From Clavibacter sp. VKM Ac-2872 (GTDB lineage: Bacteria; Actinomycetota; Actinomycetes; Actinomycetales; Microbacteriaceae), in the NCBI RefSeq assembly GCF_015351105.1, contig NZ_JADKRR010000004.1, positions 124,001-188,000 of the forward strand: a stretch of DNA of 64,000 nucleotides, written 5' to 3'. The notes under the pieces were generated by a model. The model did not search any database. It was not told the DNA's origin and was given only the letters and a program-made list of their open reading frames with translations. Positions 35,901 through 43,148 of the stretch are shown one piece after another. The position numbers were made by a program, and so were the translations under genes. Within the stretch, counting starts at the first letter, position 1. Each line of letters begins with the position of its first letter.

Positions 35901-36747
35901 CGCCGTCGAGAGCGTCGACGCCGAGGTGATCCGCGTGGTGGAGCTCGTGCTCGACCACGCGAGCCACCGCCCGCGCGAGTCCCTCATGGTCATCACCGCG
36001 AGCGCCCGTCACGCCGTGCGCGTGCAGCAGGCCGTGCTCCACGCGGCGGCCAAGCGCAGCGACGTCACCGAGTTCTTCATCGGCGACCGCGCCGAGCCGT
36101 TCATGGTCGCGACGCTCGAGCAGTGCGTCGCGCAGAGCCGCGACCGCGTGATCTTCTCGGTCGGCTACGGCCGCACCCCGCACGGCCGCGTGCTGTCGAA
36201 CTTCGGTGCCCTCGCGGCGCCCGGCGGGGAGCGCCTGCTCGCCGTCGCGATGACGCGCGCCCGCCGGTCGATGGTGGTCGTCTCCTGCTTCCAGCCCTCG
36301 GACATCGACCAGGACCGGATGAAGCACGGCATCGTCGCGCTCGCCCAGATCCTCTCCGAGGCGGAGGCGCGCTTCCGCGAGGACCCGATCCCCGACGACG
36401 GCGACGCCATGCTCGTCGACCTCGCCCGCCGCCTCGAGGGCCTCGGCCTCGCGCCCGCCCTCGGCCACCGCGACAAGCTCGGGCTCGTCGCCTCCTACGG
36501 CGGCAGGGCCATCGCGATCGAGACGGATCCCGTCGTCAACCAGACGAGCCTCCGCGAGTCGCTGCGCCTCCGGCCCGAGATGCTCAAGCGCCTCGGCTGG
36601 CACTACCTCCGCGTGCACTCCTTCGAGCTGTTCGCGGATCCGGACGCCGTCGCCCGCCGCATCGCCACCGCCCTCGGCGCGATCTCGGACGCGCATCCGG
36701 TGACCGCTCCCGTGCAGGTCCAGGCCGGCGCGCACCGGGCGGACTGA
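32941..36747 (+). CDS. Large SF1-helicase-like protein with degenerate ATPase motifs
   Basis: 1268 residues. The middle and C-terminal parts have UvrD/AAA_12-type helicase order: PGTGGTQTIVNSIGCLVAQNKRVLVVSPRASSLKGIGQRL (motif I/Ia), FDAVFLVDAGAMTLAEALGGIRRGKQTVVFGDPVTQTP (motif II/III), LSLTRSYR, and LLAVAMTRARRSMVVVS (motif VI). The C-terminal ~110 residues look like a restriction-endonuclease-like or MTES_1575-type domain. The Walker A Lys is Gly (G331, GTGGT for GTGKT) and the Walker B Glu is Ala (DAGAM for DEASQ), so ATP hydrolysis is doubtful, yet the frame is intact. An alternative start is the GTG at 33022, which has a gagg site. Confidence 0.85.
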   Translation: MWRANERSDDDDDLLSGFAAEPLEDPHVNASHNSTSPHDLRVGDVQLGSGNVAEPRWREWREQLADIGGTSPLLHFVDAPGSRIELSTTHPGGLAQFITGKTTLLSSLIRDDLALRSARKAANRITQKGIELVSARGIESIHLAIGLAEWRFADEQFRAPVLLRPLAIRRHGSDYEVRLKGQPFLNPALARALEEQFQITLDAESFVALAVQNGAFKPQPVIDRLRGLTSHLPAFAVQPRLVVSSFAEVGRALAEDAEHLEHLVIDAIAGNPTAKWGVGEAYAPVDPIPQDQRPPVTDTLLLDADPEQEYVIAQINAGNSLVVTTLPGTGGTQTIVNSIGCLVAQNKRVLVVSPRASSLKGIGQRLADVGLPGLAVAPKSLKRDVVQSIVRNEKAAPAQTAEVDDALVRLRHVLLDYRFALGRPDKDLGVSVLDALGELSRLALLPDPPATTARLTRDAVTAIAHDRASAAASLVKAASLGEFRYGPGDSPWYGATFSTSAAATHAHDLAKSLSADGLPRLLERADELIGQTRMRAYRSIDELGVYLRLLLDVRETLDKFQPVVFDRSLSEIIAATGSRRDAPEMTSITRRRLRKLAREYVRPGVHISDMHASLTAIQKQRILWQRYVAVGSTPEVPRGISDVHVRYQEVAADLKVLDEPLSMLTRPTPLGQLPIDELREKVAQLAEDSEVLQNLQERTSLLAELRRLDLDPLLRDLSDRHVPQEAVAAELELAWWQSVLEQMLAGDKALLNANTSVLDRLESDFRLVDEAHATASAGLLAWQLAETWKIGVVDWPEEAHHLRQLLGGSAPVDAAALHHSAPHLSRTIAPVWLASPYEVPAITDEMPFDAVFLVDAGAMTLAEALGGIRRGKQTVVFGDPVTQTPSPFTIAVVPQPERSTPQLADDDSTLEERHADSALARLGELLPTLSLTRSYRAGGEDLAELVNRRFYGGRIQSLPWAGTFLGHGSLSLDFVADGHGMPDEDTGAVESVDAEVIRVVELVLDHASHRPRESLMVITASARHAVRVQQAVLHAAAKRSDVTEFFIGDRAEPFMVATLEQCVAQSRDRVIFSVGYGRTPHGRVLSNFGALAAPGGERLLAVAMTRARRSMVVVSCFQPSDIDQDRMKHGIVALAQILSEAEARFREDPIPDDGDAMLVDLARRLEGLGLAPALGHRDKLGLVASYGGRAIAIETDPVVNQTSLRESLRLRPEMLKRLGWHYLRVHSFELFADPDAVARRIATALGAISDAHPVTAPVQVQAGAHRAD

Positions 36748-36995
36748 TGCCGGAGCGCGACGCGTCGGACGCCGACCGGGCGGCCGACGCCGCGGGGGAG
36801 CGTCGCCCGGCCCGCCGGTCGCGGCGCGCGTGGACGTCGCCGGTGCCCGGATCCGACCCCACGCCGCAGGCCGCCGCGCGCGCCCCCGCGGTGCCCGCGG
36901 CCGAGGACGCGCCGCAGGGCTGGGGCGATGCACCCGCCGCCTCCGACGCCAACGACGACCGCCTCCGGCTCGACCGACCGCCCCACTGGGGCTGA
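36747..36995 (+). CDS. Small Pro/Ala-rich protein coupled to the helicase-like gene
   Basis: 82 residues, ATG overlapping the upstream TGA by one base (TGATG), so translated by re-initiation. It is basic in the first third (ERRPARRSRRAW) and then low complexity, ending LRLDRPPHWG. No recognisable domain; likely disordered. Tight coupling supports a real gene, but function is unknown. Confidence 0.55.
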   Translation: MPERDASDADRAADAAGERRPARRSRRAWTSPVPGSDPTPQAAARAPAVPAAEDAPQGWGDAPAASDANDDRLRLDRPPHWG

Positions 36996-37034
36996 CGCTC
37001 GACGCCGGAGGCGGTCGGGTCGTGCGGATCCGCG

Positions 37035-37517
37035 CTAGGCGGGTGTCCCCGGCTCGGCCACGTGCTGGCCGGTCGACGACGGGATCGTGTGCGCGCCCTC
37101 GGGGGACGGCCGCCCGGCGAGCAGGTCGCGGATCTCGATGAGCAGCTCGGTCTCGGTCGGCGGCACGTCCTGGGGCGTCGCCTCCTCCTCGGCCTTCTGC
37201 TTCGCGAACGCGACCTTCTTGAGGTGGTTGACGGGCAGCACGAGCGCGAAGTAGACGACCGCGGCGACGATGAGGAAGTTGATGAGCGCCGCCAGCACGG
37301 CCCCGAGGGAGAGGGTCGCCTCGCCGCCCGACGCGGTCGGGATGCCGATCTGGAATGCGTCCGCGAGCGTCGACGCGTTGAAGAGAGCGCCGATGAGCGG
37401 ATTGAAGACGTTGGTGACGATGGCCGTCACGATCGCGGTGAACGCGGCGCCGATGACGACCGCGACCGCGAGGTCGATGACGTTGCCGCGGAGGATGAAC
37501 TCCTTGAAGCCCTTCAC
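37035..37517 (-). CDS. mscL: Large-conductance mechanosensitive channel MscL
   Basis: 160 residues. MKGFKEFILRGNVIDLAVAVVIGAAFTAIVTAIV is the N-terminal amphipathic helix and pore-lining TM1, then the periplasmic loop, TM2 (INFLIVAAVVYFALVLPVNHL) and a cytoplasmic helix (TETELLIEIRDLLAGR). Homopentameric osmotic safety valve in the plasma membrane. A single gene of normal length. Confidence 0.97.
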   Translation of the reverse strand: MKGFKEFILRGNVIDLAVAVVIGAAFTAIVTAIVTNVFNPLIGALFNASTLADAFQIGIPTASGGEATLSLGAVLAALINFLIVAAVVYFALVLPVNHLKKVAFAKQKAEEEATPQDVPPTETELLIEIRDLLAGRPSPEGAHTIPSSTGQHVAEPGTPA

Positions 37518-37545
37518 GGGTGCTCCTGACGTGCGGGCCGTCCGA

Positions 37546-37947
37546 TCAGGTGGACGGCGAGGACGGACCGGAGCCCGAGGACGCGGGACCGGAGGGGGTG
37601 CTGGGGGTCACTGTACCGGAGCCCTGGCCGGTCGTCCCGGATCCCGAGGAGTCGGAGGAACCCGACGACGAGGAGGACGACGAGTCGGAGGAGGACGAGG
37701 ACGACGCGTCGCTCGACTTCGCCGCCGCCGACGACCCCGACGACGACCGCGACCGCTTCGCCGCGTCCTCGGTGCGCGAGTCGTTGCGGTAGAAGCCGCT
37801 GCCGGTGAAGCTCACGCCGACGGCGGCGAACAGCTTGCGGAGCTTGCCGCCGCACACGGGGCACTCGGTGAGGGAGTCGTCGGTGAACGCCTGGACGACG
37901 TCGAAGGCGTTGCCGCACACCGTGCAGCGGTAGGAGTACGTGGGCAT
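37546..37947 (-). CDS. FmdB-family zinc-ribbon protein with Ser-rich tail
   Basis: 133 residues. MPTYSYRCTVCGNAFDVVQAFTDDSLTECPVCGGKLRKLF is the FmdB zinc ribbon with two CxxC pairs (CTVC and CPVC). After VGVSFTGSGFYRNDSR the remaining ~70 residues are mostly serine with some Gly, Pro and Thr, unusual in length. Function of the family is poorly defined (regulatory or metal-linked). It lies close to the cyclo-ligase gene upstream (6-nt gap), the usual actinobacterial pair. Confidence 0.93.
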   Translation of the reverse strand: MPTYSYRCTVCGNAFDVVQAFTDDSLTECPVCGGKLRKLFAAVGVSFTGSGFYRNDSRTEDAAKRSRSSSGSSAAAKSSDASSSSSSDSSSSSSSGSSDSSGSGTTGQGSGTVTPSTPSGPASSGSGPSSPST

Positions 37948-37953
37948 TGGTCC

Positions 37954-38529
37954 CTAGAAGGAGTGGATGAGGGTCGGGGTCACGATGCCGTCGACCGGCA
38001 TGTCGTGCTTCTCCCGCGGGAGCTCGTCGACGAACTCGGCGTCGAACACCACAGCGTAGACCGGGGGGCAGGCCTCCATGGATCCGAGGGTCTTGTCGAA
38101 GTAGCCGCGGCCCCAGCCCATGCGCATGCCGCCCTGATCGACGGCGGCCGCGGGCACGACGATGAGGTCGACGTCGTTGATGGCGATCGGCCCGAGCAGC
38201 TCGCCCACGGGTTCCGGCAGGCCGAACAGGCCCTCGGTCTCGGTGCCGTCGCTCACGACCCAGTCGAGAAGGCCGTCGTTGCGCGACACCGGCAGCAGCA
38301 CCTGCTTGTCGTTCGCGTGCAGCCACTGGAGGAACGGCCGTGTGGTGGGCTCGTCGACCGTGGAGAGGTAGCAGGCCACCCGGTCCGCGTCGTGGTTCGC
38401 CACGAGCTCGGTCAATCGGCTGGTCAGCCCGTGCGCCGCCTCGTCGCGCTCCGTCGTGGTCATCTGCCGACGACGCTCCCGCAGCTGGGCCCGCAGGGCC
38501 CTCTTCTCGTTCCCGACATCGCTCGGCAT
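37954..38529 (-). CDS. 5-formyltetrahydrofolate cyclo-ligase
   Basis: 191 residues. VDLIVVPAAAVDQGGMRMGWGRGYFDKTLG is the family signature (G-W-G-R-G-Y-F/Y-D), and the basic N-terminal helix with RAQLRERRRQM is also typical. It converts 5-formyl-THF to 5,10-methenyl-THF with ATP, clearing a folate inhibitor. It is divergent from galU and sits with the FmdB gene. Confidence 0.95.
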   Translation of the reverse strand: MPSDVGNEKRALRAQLRERRRQMTTTERDEAAHGLTSRLTELVANHDADRVACYLSTVDEPTTRPFLQWLHANDKQVLLPVSRNDGLLDWVVSDGTETEGLFGLPEPVGELLGPIAINDVDLIVVPAAAVDQGGMRMGWGRGYFDKTLGSMEACPPVYAVVFDAEFVDELPREKHDMPVDGIVTPTLIHSF

Positions 38530-38556
38530 GGTTCGAGTCTAGGTATGTTCGCCCGC

Positions 38557-38562
38557 TACGCT
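38557..38562 (+). promoter_or_regulatory. -10 box of galU (leaderless)
   Basis: TACGCT, 7 nt, ATG at 38570; no ribosome site. Confidence 0.55.
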
Positions 38563-38569
38563 CGATCGC

Positions 38570-39466
38570 ATGGTCACCCACATCACGAAGGCCGTCATCC
38601 CCGCCGCGGGACTCGGAACGCGCTTCCTTCCCGCGACGAAGGCGATGCCGAAGGAGATGCTGCCGGTCGTCGACCGCCCGGCCATCCAGTACGTGGTGGA
38701 GGAGGCCGTGGGAGCGGGACTGCACGACGTCCTCATGATCACGGGCCGCAACAAGACCGCCCTCGAGAACCACTTCGACCGCAACGCCGAGCTCGAGGCC
38801 ACCCTCCAGCTCAAGGGCGACGACGCGAAGCTCCGCAAGGTCAACGAGTCCACCGACCTCGCCGACATGCACTACGTCCGCCAGGGCGATCCCAAGGGCC
38901 TCGGCCACGCGGTGCTCCGCGCCGAGATGCACGTGGGCCGCGAGCCGTTCGCCGTGCTCCTCGGCGACGACATCATCGACAAGCGCGACGTGCTCCTCTC
39001 CCGCATGATCGAGGTCCAGCTCCAGCGCGGCTGCTCCGTCGTCGCGCTGCTCGAGGTGGATCCCTCGCAGACGCACCTCTACGGCGTCGCCACGGTCGAG
39101 GAAACCGACGACGACGACGTGGTGCGCATCACCGGCATGGTCGAGAAGCCCGCGGCGGGCACGGCGCCGTCCAACCTCGCGATCATCGGCCGCTACGTGC
39201 TGCGACCCGAGGTCTTCGACGTGCTGCACAAGACGGAGCCCGGCAAGGGCGGCGAGATCCAGCTCACCGACGCGCTCGAGAAGATGGCCGCCGCACCCGA
39301 GTGGACGGGCGGCGTCTACGGCGTCGTCTTCCGCGGCCGTCGCTACGACACGGGCGACCGGCTCGACTACCTGAAGGCCATCGTCCAGCTCGGCGTCGAC
39401 CACGAGGACCTCGGCGAGGGCCTGCGCGAGTGGCTGCCCGAGTTCGTCAAGACGCTCGAGCGCTGA
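38570..39466 (+). CDS. galU: UTP-glucose-1-phosphate uridylyltransferase
   Basis: 298 residues. KAVIPAAGLGTRFLPATKAMPKEMLPVVDRPAIQYVVEEA holds the nucleotidyltransferase signature (G-x-G-T-R-x-x-P and KEMLP), with GDDIID for metal binding and VEKP later. It makes UDP-glucose for glycan, trehalose and exopolysaccharide synthesis. Conserved actinobacterial context upstream of a RimJ-type acetyltransferase and a SepX-like gene; the moeA/glp gene often found between galU and rimJ is missing here. Confidence 0.97.
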   Translation: MVTHITKAVIPAAGLGTRFLPATKAMPKEMLPVVDRPAIQYVVEEAVGAGLHDVLMITGRNKTALENHFDRNAELEATLQLKGDDAKLRKVNESTDLADMHYVRQGDPKGLGHAVLRAEMHVGREPFAVLLGDDIIDKRDVLLSRMIEVQLQRGCSVVALLEVDPSQTHLYGVATVEETDDDDVVRITGMVEKPAAGTAPSNLAIIGRYVLRPEVFDVLHKTEPGKGGEIQLTDALEKMAAAPEWTGGVYGVVFRGRRYDTGDRLDYLKAIVQLGVDHEDLGEGLREWLPEFVKTLER

Positions 39467-39513
39467 TCGGCGGCGGAGCGCGGGCCAGGCGCACCGGCGC
39501 GCGCGCTGAGGCC

Positions 39514-39519
39514 TAGGCT
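39514..39519 (+). promoter_or_regulatory. -10 box of the rimJ-type gene
   Basis: TAGGCT followed by 7 nt and the in-frame GTG at 39527. The ATG at 39521 is too close to the box to be transcribed, so the true start is probably the GTG. Confidence 0.55.
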
Positions 39520-39526
39520 CATGGAC

Positions 39527-40189
39527 GTGCCGCAGACCGTACCTACCATGCGGGACGGGCGCATCTCCGTCCGGCCCATCCGGCTCCGCGACTCGCGGGC
39601 CCTCGAGCGCTCGCTGCTCGACAACCGCTCCTGGCTCCGCAAGTGGGAGGCGACGAGCCCCTACGCGCCCATGGCGTTCGACACGCGGGCGAGCATCCGA
39701 TCCCTGCAGGCCAACGCGCGCGCCGGTCTCGGCGTGCCGCTCGTCATCGACTACGACGACGAGTTCGCCGGCCAGCTCAACGTGTCGTCCATCGCGTACG
39801 GCTCGCTCTCCAGCGCGACCATCGGCTACTGGGTCGGCCAGGAGTTCGCCGGCCGGAACGTCACGCCCACGGCGGTCGCGCTGGCGACCGACTACTGCTT
39901 CACGACGCTCGGACTGCACCGGATGGAGATCTGCATCCGCCCGGAGAACGCGCCCAGCCTCCGCGTCGTGCAGAAGCTCGGCTTCCGCTACGAGGGCCTG
40001 CGCCGCCGCTACATCCACATCAACGGCGACTGGCGCGACCACTTCTGCTTCGGCCTCGTCGTCGAGGAGCTGTCCACCAGCGTGCTCGCGCGCTGGAAGG
40101 AGGGCGGCGTGGATCCGGAGTGGTCGCGCGTCCCCGACGAGGACGTCCAGGCCGCGGCCGTGCCGCTGGCGGTGCAGCGCCGGATCTGA
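39527..40189 (+). CDS. RimJ/RimL-type GNAT N-acetyltransferase
   Basis: 220 residues from the GTG at 39527; an ATG two codons earlier is the alternative. ISVRPIRLRDSRALERSLLDNRSWLRKWEATSP is the typical start, and IGYWVGQEFAGRNVTPTAVALATDYCFTTLGLHRMEICIRPENAPSLRVVQKLGFRYEGLRRRY covers the acetyl-CoA loop and the N-x-x-S-x-x-V motif of the RimJ/RimL group. Likely acetylates a protein N-terminus in the cytoplasm. Located between galU and the SepX-like gene. Confidence 0.92.
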   Translation: MPQTVPTMRDGRISVRPIRLRDSRALERSLLDNRSWLRKWEATSPYAPMAFDTRASIRSLQANARAGLGVPLVIDYDDEFAGQLNVSSIAYGSLSSATIGYWVGQEFAGRNVTPTAVALATDYCFTTLGLHRMEICIRPENAPSLRVVQKLGFRYEGLRRRYIHINGDWRDHFCFGLVVEELSTSVLARWKEGGVDPEWSRVPDEDVQAAAVPLAVQRRI

Positions 40190-40275
40190 GGTCAGCAGCG
40201 TCCGCGGACCTGCGGATGCGCCGGTCCGGGCATGGACACGCGGCGCGCTTCCCGCGTCGGGCCCGCCGGACCTCC

Positions 40276-40281
40276 TAGCCT
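40276..40281 (+). promoter_or_regulatory. -10 box of the SepX-like gene (leaderless)
   Basis: TAGCCT, 6 nt (cgggac), ATG at 40288. Confidence 0.55.
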
Positions 40282-40287
40282 CGGGAC

Positions 40288-41247
40288 ATGCAATCCGGCG
40301 GCATCATCATCGCGCTCTCCGCGGTGCTCTGGCTCGCCTACCTGCTGCCCACGTGGCTGCACCGGCGCCAGTACATGGCGACCGAGCGCAACGCCGTGCG
40401 CCTCCAGCAGACCCTGCGGATCCTGGCCGAGACGGCCGAGGTCCCCGACGCGGTGCGCGCCGAGACCAGCGCCCGCAGCGTCGTCGAGCAGCAGCGTGCC
40501 CTCCGCCGGGCCGCAGAAGAAGCCGAAGCCGCCGCGCGTGCGCGAGACGCCGCCGCCCAGCGCGCCCTACCGAAAGTGGCCCCCGTGTCCGCAACGTCGC
40601 CCTCCGCCGCCACGCGCCTCCGCCGCAGCCGGCTCGCCGCCACCGCCGTCCTCGCCCTCGCCCTCGTCGGCGTGGTCGCCGGGATCGCCCAGGTCGTCGG
40701 TGCCGGCGCCTGGACGCTGCTCGTGATCTCGTCCGTCGCCGCCATGGGGTCGCTCGCGATCCTGCAGCGCATGTCGCAGGTCGCCGCCGCCCGCCGCCAC
40801 CAGGCGCCCGAGGCCCGCCCGATGCCGCGCACCGGGTTCACCGACTTCCAGGAGTCCGCCACGCGGACCGCCGAGCCCGTCGCGGAGCGCGAGGAGGGCG
40901 AGTCCTGGACCCCCGTGCCCGTGCCGAAGCCGCTCTACCTCTCCCGCTCGCAGGCGCCCGGCCCGCGTCCCGGCGCCGGCAGCGCGCCGCGCACGCCGCT
41001 CTCGCCCGTCGAGGAGATGCGCCGCGCCGCCGCCGCGTCCGAGGAGACGCTGCGACGCGCCCACCTCGAGCCCGAGGTCGCCCGCCTGTCGGCCGAGGAC
41101 GAGGGGGACGCATCCGCCGCCCCGGCCGCGCCCGCCGCGCGCACCGCTCCCGTCAGCCGCTTCTCCCGCATGGGCATCGTCGACGACGCCGAGCCCGGGA
41201 TGGGGGACCTCGACGAGGTGCTGCGCCGCCGTCGCGCGGTCGGCTGA
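40288..41247 (+). CDS. SepX/GlpR-like divisome membrane protein
   Basis: 319 residues. An N-terminal transmembrane helix (GGIIIALSAVLWLAYLLPTWLHRRQ) is followed by a coiled-coil-like basic/acidic region (EQQRALRRAAEEAEAAARARDAAAQR). A hydrophobic pair (~115-155) comes next, then a long, disordered Pro/Ala-rich cytoplasmic tail. The start, topology and position downstream of galU and rimJ match SepX of Streptomyces and GlpR of corynebacteria, which help organise FtsZ and the division site. The assignment rests on topology and synteny rather than a catalytic motif. Confidence 0.7.
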   Translation: MQSGGIIIALSAVLWLAYLLPTWLHRRQYMATERNAVRLQQTLRILAETAEVPDAVRAETSARSVVEQQRALRRAAEEAEAAARARDAAAQRALPKVAPVSATSPSAATRLRRSRLAATAVLALALVGVVAGIAQVVGAGAWTLLVISSVAAMGSLAILQRMSQVAAARRHQAPEARPMPRTGFTDFQESATRTAEPVAEREEGESWTPVPVPKPLYLSRSQAPGPRPGAGSAPRTPLSPVEEMRRAAAASEETLRRAHLEPEVARLSAEDEGDASAAPAAPAARTAPVSRFSRMGIVDDAEPGMGDLDEVLRRRRAVG

Positions 41248-41294
41248 CCTGTTCGGAGGGCTCCTCGCGGCGTGGTAGTCTCGTGGAGTTGTCA

Positions 41295-41367
41295 GGGCCT
41301 ATGGCGCAGTTGGTAGCGCGCCTCGTTCGCATCGAGGAGGTCAGGAGTTCGAATCTCCTTAGGTCCA
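41295..41367 (+). tRNA. tRNA-Ala(CGC)
   Basis: Acceptor GGGCCTA pairs with TAGGTCC, D arm GCGC...GCGC, anticodon stem-loop CCTCG-TTCGCAT-CGAGG with anticodon CGC, T arm AGGAG-TTCGAAT-CTCCT, discriminator A. 73 nt, decodes GCG, a very common codon here. Confidence 0.96.
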
Positions 41368-41371
41368 CAAG

Positions 41372-41395
41372 AACCCCGCTCCGGCGGGGTTTTTG
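41372..41395 (+). terminator. Intrinsic terminator after tRNA-Ala
   Basis: AACCCCGC-TCCG-GCGGGGTT hairpin followed by TTT, 4 nt after the tRNA 3' end; one of the few with a T-run in this window. Confidence 0.9.
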
Positions 41396-41467
41396 CTTGT
41401 CCGCTGCGGGCGATGGGTATCCCTCACGTGCTGTGAGGGATGGGAACGCGACACGCGATGGCGGCCC

Positions 41468-41473
41468 TAGCCT
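41468..41473 (+). promoter_or_regulatory. -10 box of the cellulase gene (leaderless)
   Basis: TAGCCT, 6 nt (tcccgc), ATG at 41480. Confidence 0.55.
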
Positions 41474-41479
41474 TCCCGC

Positions 41480-43072
41480 ATGAAGACACGAAGAGGCCTC
41501 ACCACAGCACTGCTCGGATTGCTCCTCCCGGTCGCGCTCGCGACAGCGGGAGCGTCAGCTGCCTCGGCCTCCGCAGCTGACCCGGGCTCCGCCTCGGCGC
41601 ACCCCGCCGCGGCGTCGGCCGCATCCACCGCGTCCGGCTGGCTCCACACGGACGGCGGGAAGATCGTCGACTCCACCGGTTCCACGTACACGATCCGCGG
41701 CGCCGCCTGGTTCGGTCTCGAGTCGTCGGGCTGCGTGCTGCACGGGCTCGACAAGATCACCCTCGACAGCGGCATGAAGCACCTCCACGACATGGGCTTC
41801 ACGACGGTGCGCATGCCGTTCGCGAACAGCTGCCTCCGGGCGTCGAGCGTCGCCGACGGGGGCACCACCGCCAATCCGGATCTGAAGGGCATCACCCCGC
41901 TGCAGCTCATGGACCGGGCGATCGCCTCCGCGAAGGCCAACGGCCTGAACGTGTTCCTCGACCAGCATCGCCCCACCACCGACGGCCAGTCCGAGCTGTG
42001 GTACACGAACGACCTCCCCGAGTCCCAGTGGATCTCCGACTGGAAGATGCTCGCGGACCGCTACAAGGACGACCCCACGGTCATCGGGGTCGACCTGCAC
42101 AACGAGCCGCACGGCCAGGCGACGTGGGGCACCGGGGACATGGGCACCGACTGGCGGCTGGCCGCGGAGCGCGGCGGGAACGCGGTGCTGTCCGTCAACC
42201 CGAAGCTGCTCGTCATCGTCGAGGGCACCGAGAAGCAGCCCGACGGATCCGGCACGTGGTGGGGTGGTGCCCTCGGTGCCGCGGGCGACAAGCCGGTCGA
42301 GCTGAGCGTCCCGAACCGCGTGGTCTACTCGCCGCACGACTACCCCGCGAGCATCTACGCGCAGTCGTGGTTCAGCTCGCCGGACTACCCGAACAACCTG
42401 CCCGGCGTGTGGGACACCCACTGGGGCTACCTCGCGAAGAAGAACATCGCCCCGGTGCTGCTCGGCGAGTTCGGCACGAGGCTCGAGACCACCAGCGACA
42501 AGCAGTGGCTGACGACCCTCGTGTCGTACCTCACGACCACCGGGATCAGCTCGTCGTTCTGGTCGTTCAACCCCGACAGCGGTGACACCGGCGGGCTCGT
42601 GCAGAGCGACTGGGTCACGCCCGAGCAGGCGAAGCTCGACGCGATGGCGCCGATCCTCCACCCGGCTCAGGCGTCGGGTTCGGGTTCGGGTTCCGGATCG
42701 CAGCCGCAGCCGCAGCCGCAGCCGCAGCCCCAGCCGCAGCCGCAGCCGCAGCCCCAGCCGCAGCCCGGCACCTCGGCTGCGGTGACGGCGACGTGGCAGC
42801 CCGGCGGATCCTGGTCGTCCGGCTACGTGGCCGACATCGACGTCACCGCGAAGTCCGCGGTCGCGGGGTGGACCGTGTCGTGGGCGAGCCCGGGCACGAC
42901 CTCGGTCGGCAACAGCTGGGGGATGCGCTGCGCCGTCGCCTCCGGCACCGTGACGTGCACGGGCGCCGACTGGGCCGGTGCGCTGTCCGCGGGTCAGACC
43001 GTGCACGTCGGCCTGCAGGCGGCGGGCGGCCCGGCGCCGTCCTCCCCGCAGCTCACGGTCACCAGCCGCTGA
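41480..43072 (+). CDS. celB: Secreted GH5 endo-1,4-beta-glucanase with CBM2
   Basis: 530 residues. A signal peptide (TRRGLTTALLGLLLPVALATAGASA) is followed by a GH5 catalytic domain (~52-390). The proton donor is E209 (VDLHNEPHG) and the nucleophile E330 (VLLGEFGT), with RMPFANSC and HDYPAS as further GH5 landmarks. A (GS)n and (PQ)n linker comes next (~396-430), then a C-terminal CBM2 (VTATWQPGGSWSSGYVADIDVTAKS, ~432-530). It hydrolyses cellulose outside the cell and suits a plant-associated bacterium. It lacks the expansin domain of plasmid-borne Clavibacter CelA, as CelB does; the symbol is by that resemblance. Confidence 0.93.
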   Translation: MKTRRGLTTALLGLLLPVALATAGASAASASAADPGSASAHPAAASAASTASGWLHTDGGKIVDSTGSTYTIRGAAWFGLESSGCVLHGLDKITLDSGMKHLHDMGFTTVRMPFANSCLRASSVADGGTTANPDLKGITPLQLMDRAIASAKANGLNVFLDQHRPTTDGQSELWYTNDLPESQWISDWKMLADRYKDDPTVIGVDLHNEPHGQATWGTGDMGTDWRLAAERGGNAVLSVNPKLLVIVEGTEKQPDGSGTWWGGALGAAGDKPVELSVPNRVVYSPHDYPASIYAQSWFSSPDYPNNLPGVWDTHWGYLAKKNIAPVLLGEFGTRLETTSDKQWLTTLVSYLTTTGISSSFWSFNPDSGDTGGLVQSDWVTPEQAKLDAMAPILHPAQASGSGSGSGSQPQPQPQPQPQPQPQPQPQPQPGTSAAVTATWQPGGSWSSGYVADIDVTAKSAVAGWTVSWASPGTTSVGNSWGMRCAVASGTVTCTGADWAGALSAGQTVHVGLQAAGGPAPSSPQLTVTSR

Positions 43073-43136
43073 GCCGCATCCCGCATCCACGGCGCCGGTC
43101 GTCGGGCATCCGCCCGGCGGCCGGCGCCTCGCCGGT

Positions 43137-43142
43137 TAAGCT
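43137..43142 (+). promoter_or_regulatory. -10 box of the methyltransferase gene (leaderless)
   Basis: TAAGCT, 6 nt (cgacca), ATG at 43149. Confidence 0.55.
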
Positions 43143-43148
43143 CGACCA

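Noticed and set aside
32620-36933. 1437-codon open frame antisense to the helicase-like gene
   Set aside because: Low-complexity Arg/Glu/Val/Leu shadow produced by GC-biased third positions of the plus-strand gene; no domains and no start signals.
42700-42770. Tandem CAGCCG repeat as a mobile or regulatory repeat
   Set aside because: It encodes the Pro-Gln linker between the GH5 and CBM2 domains of the cellulase.
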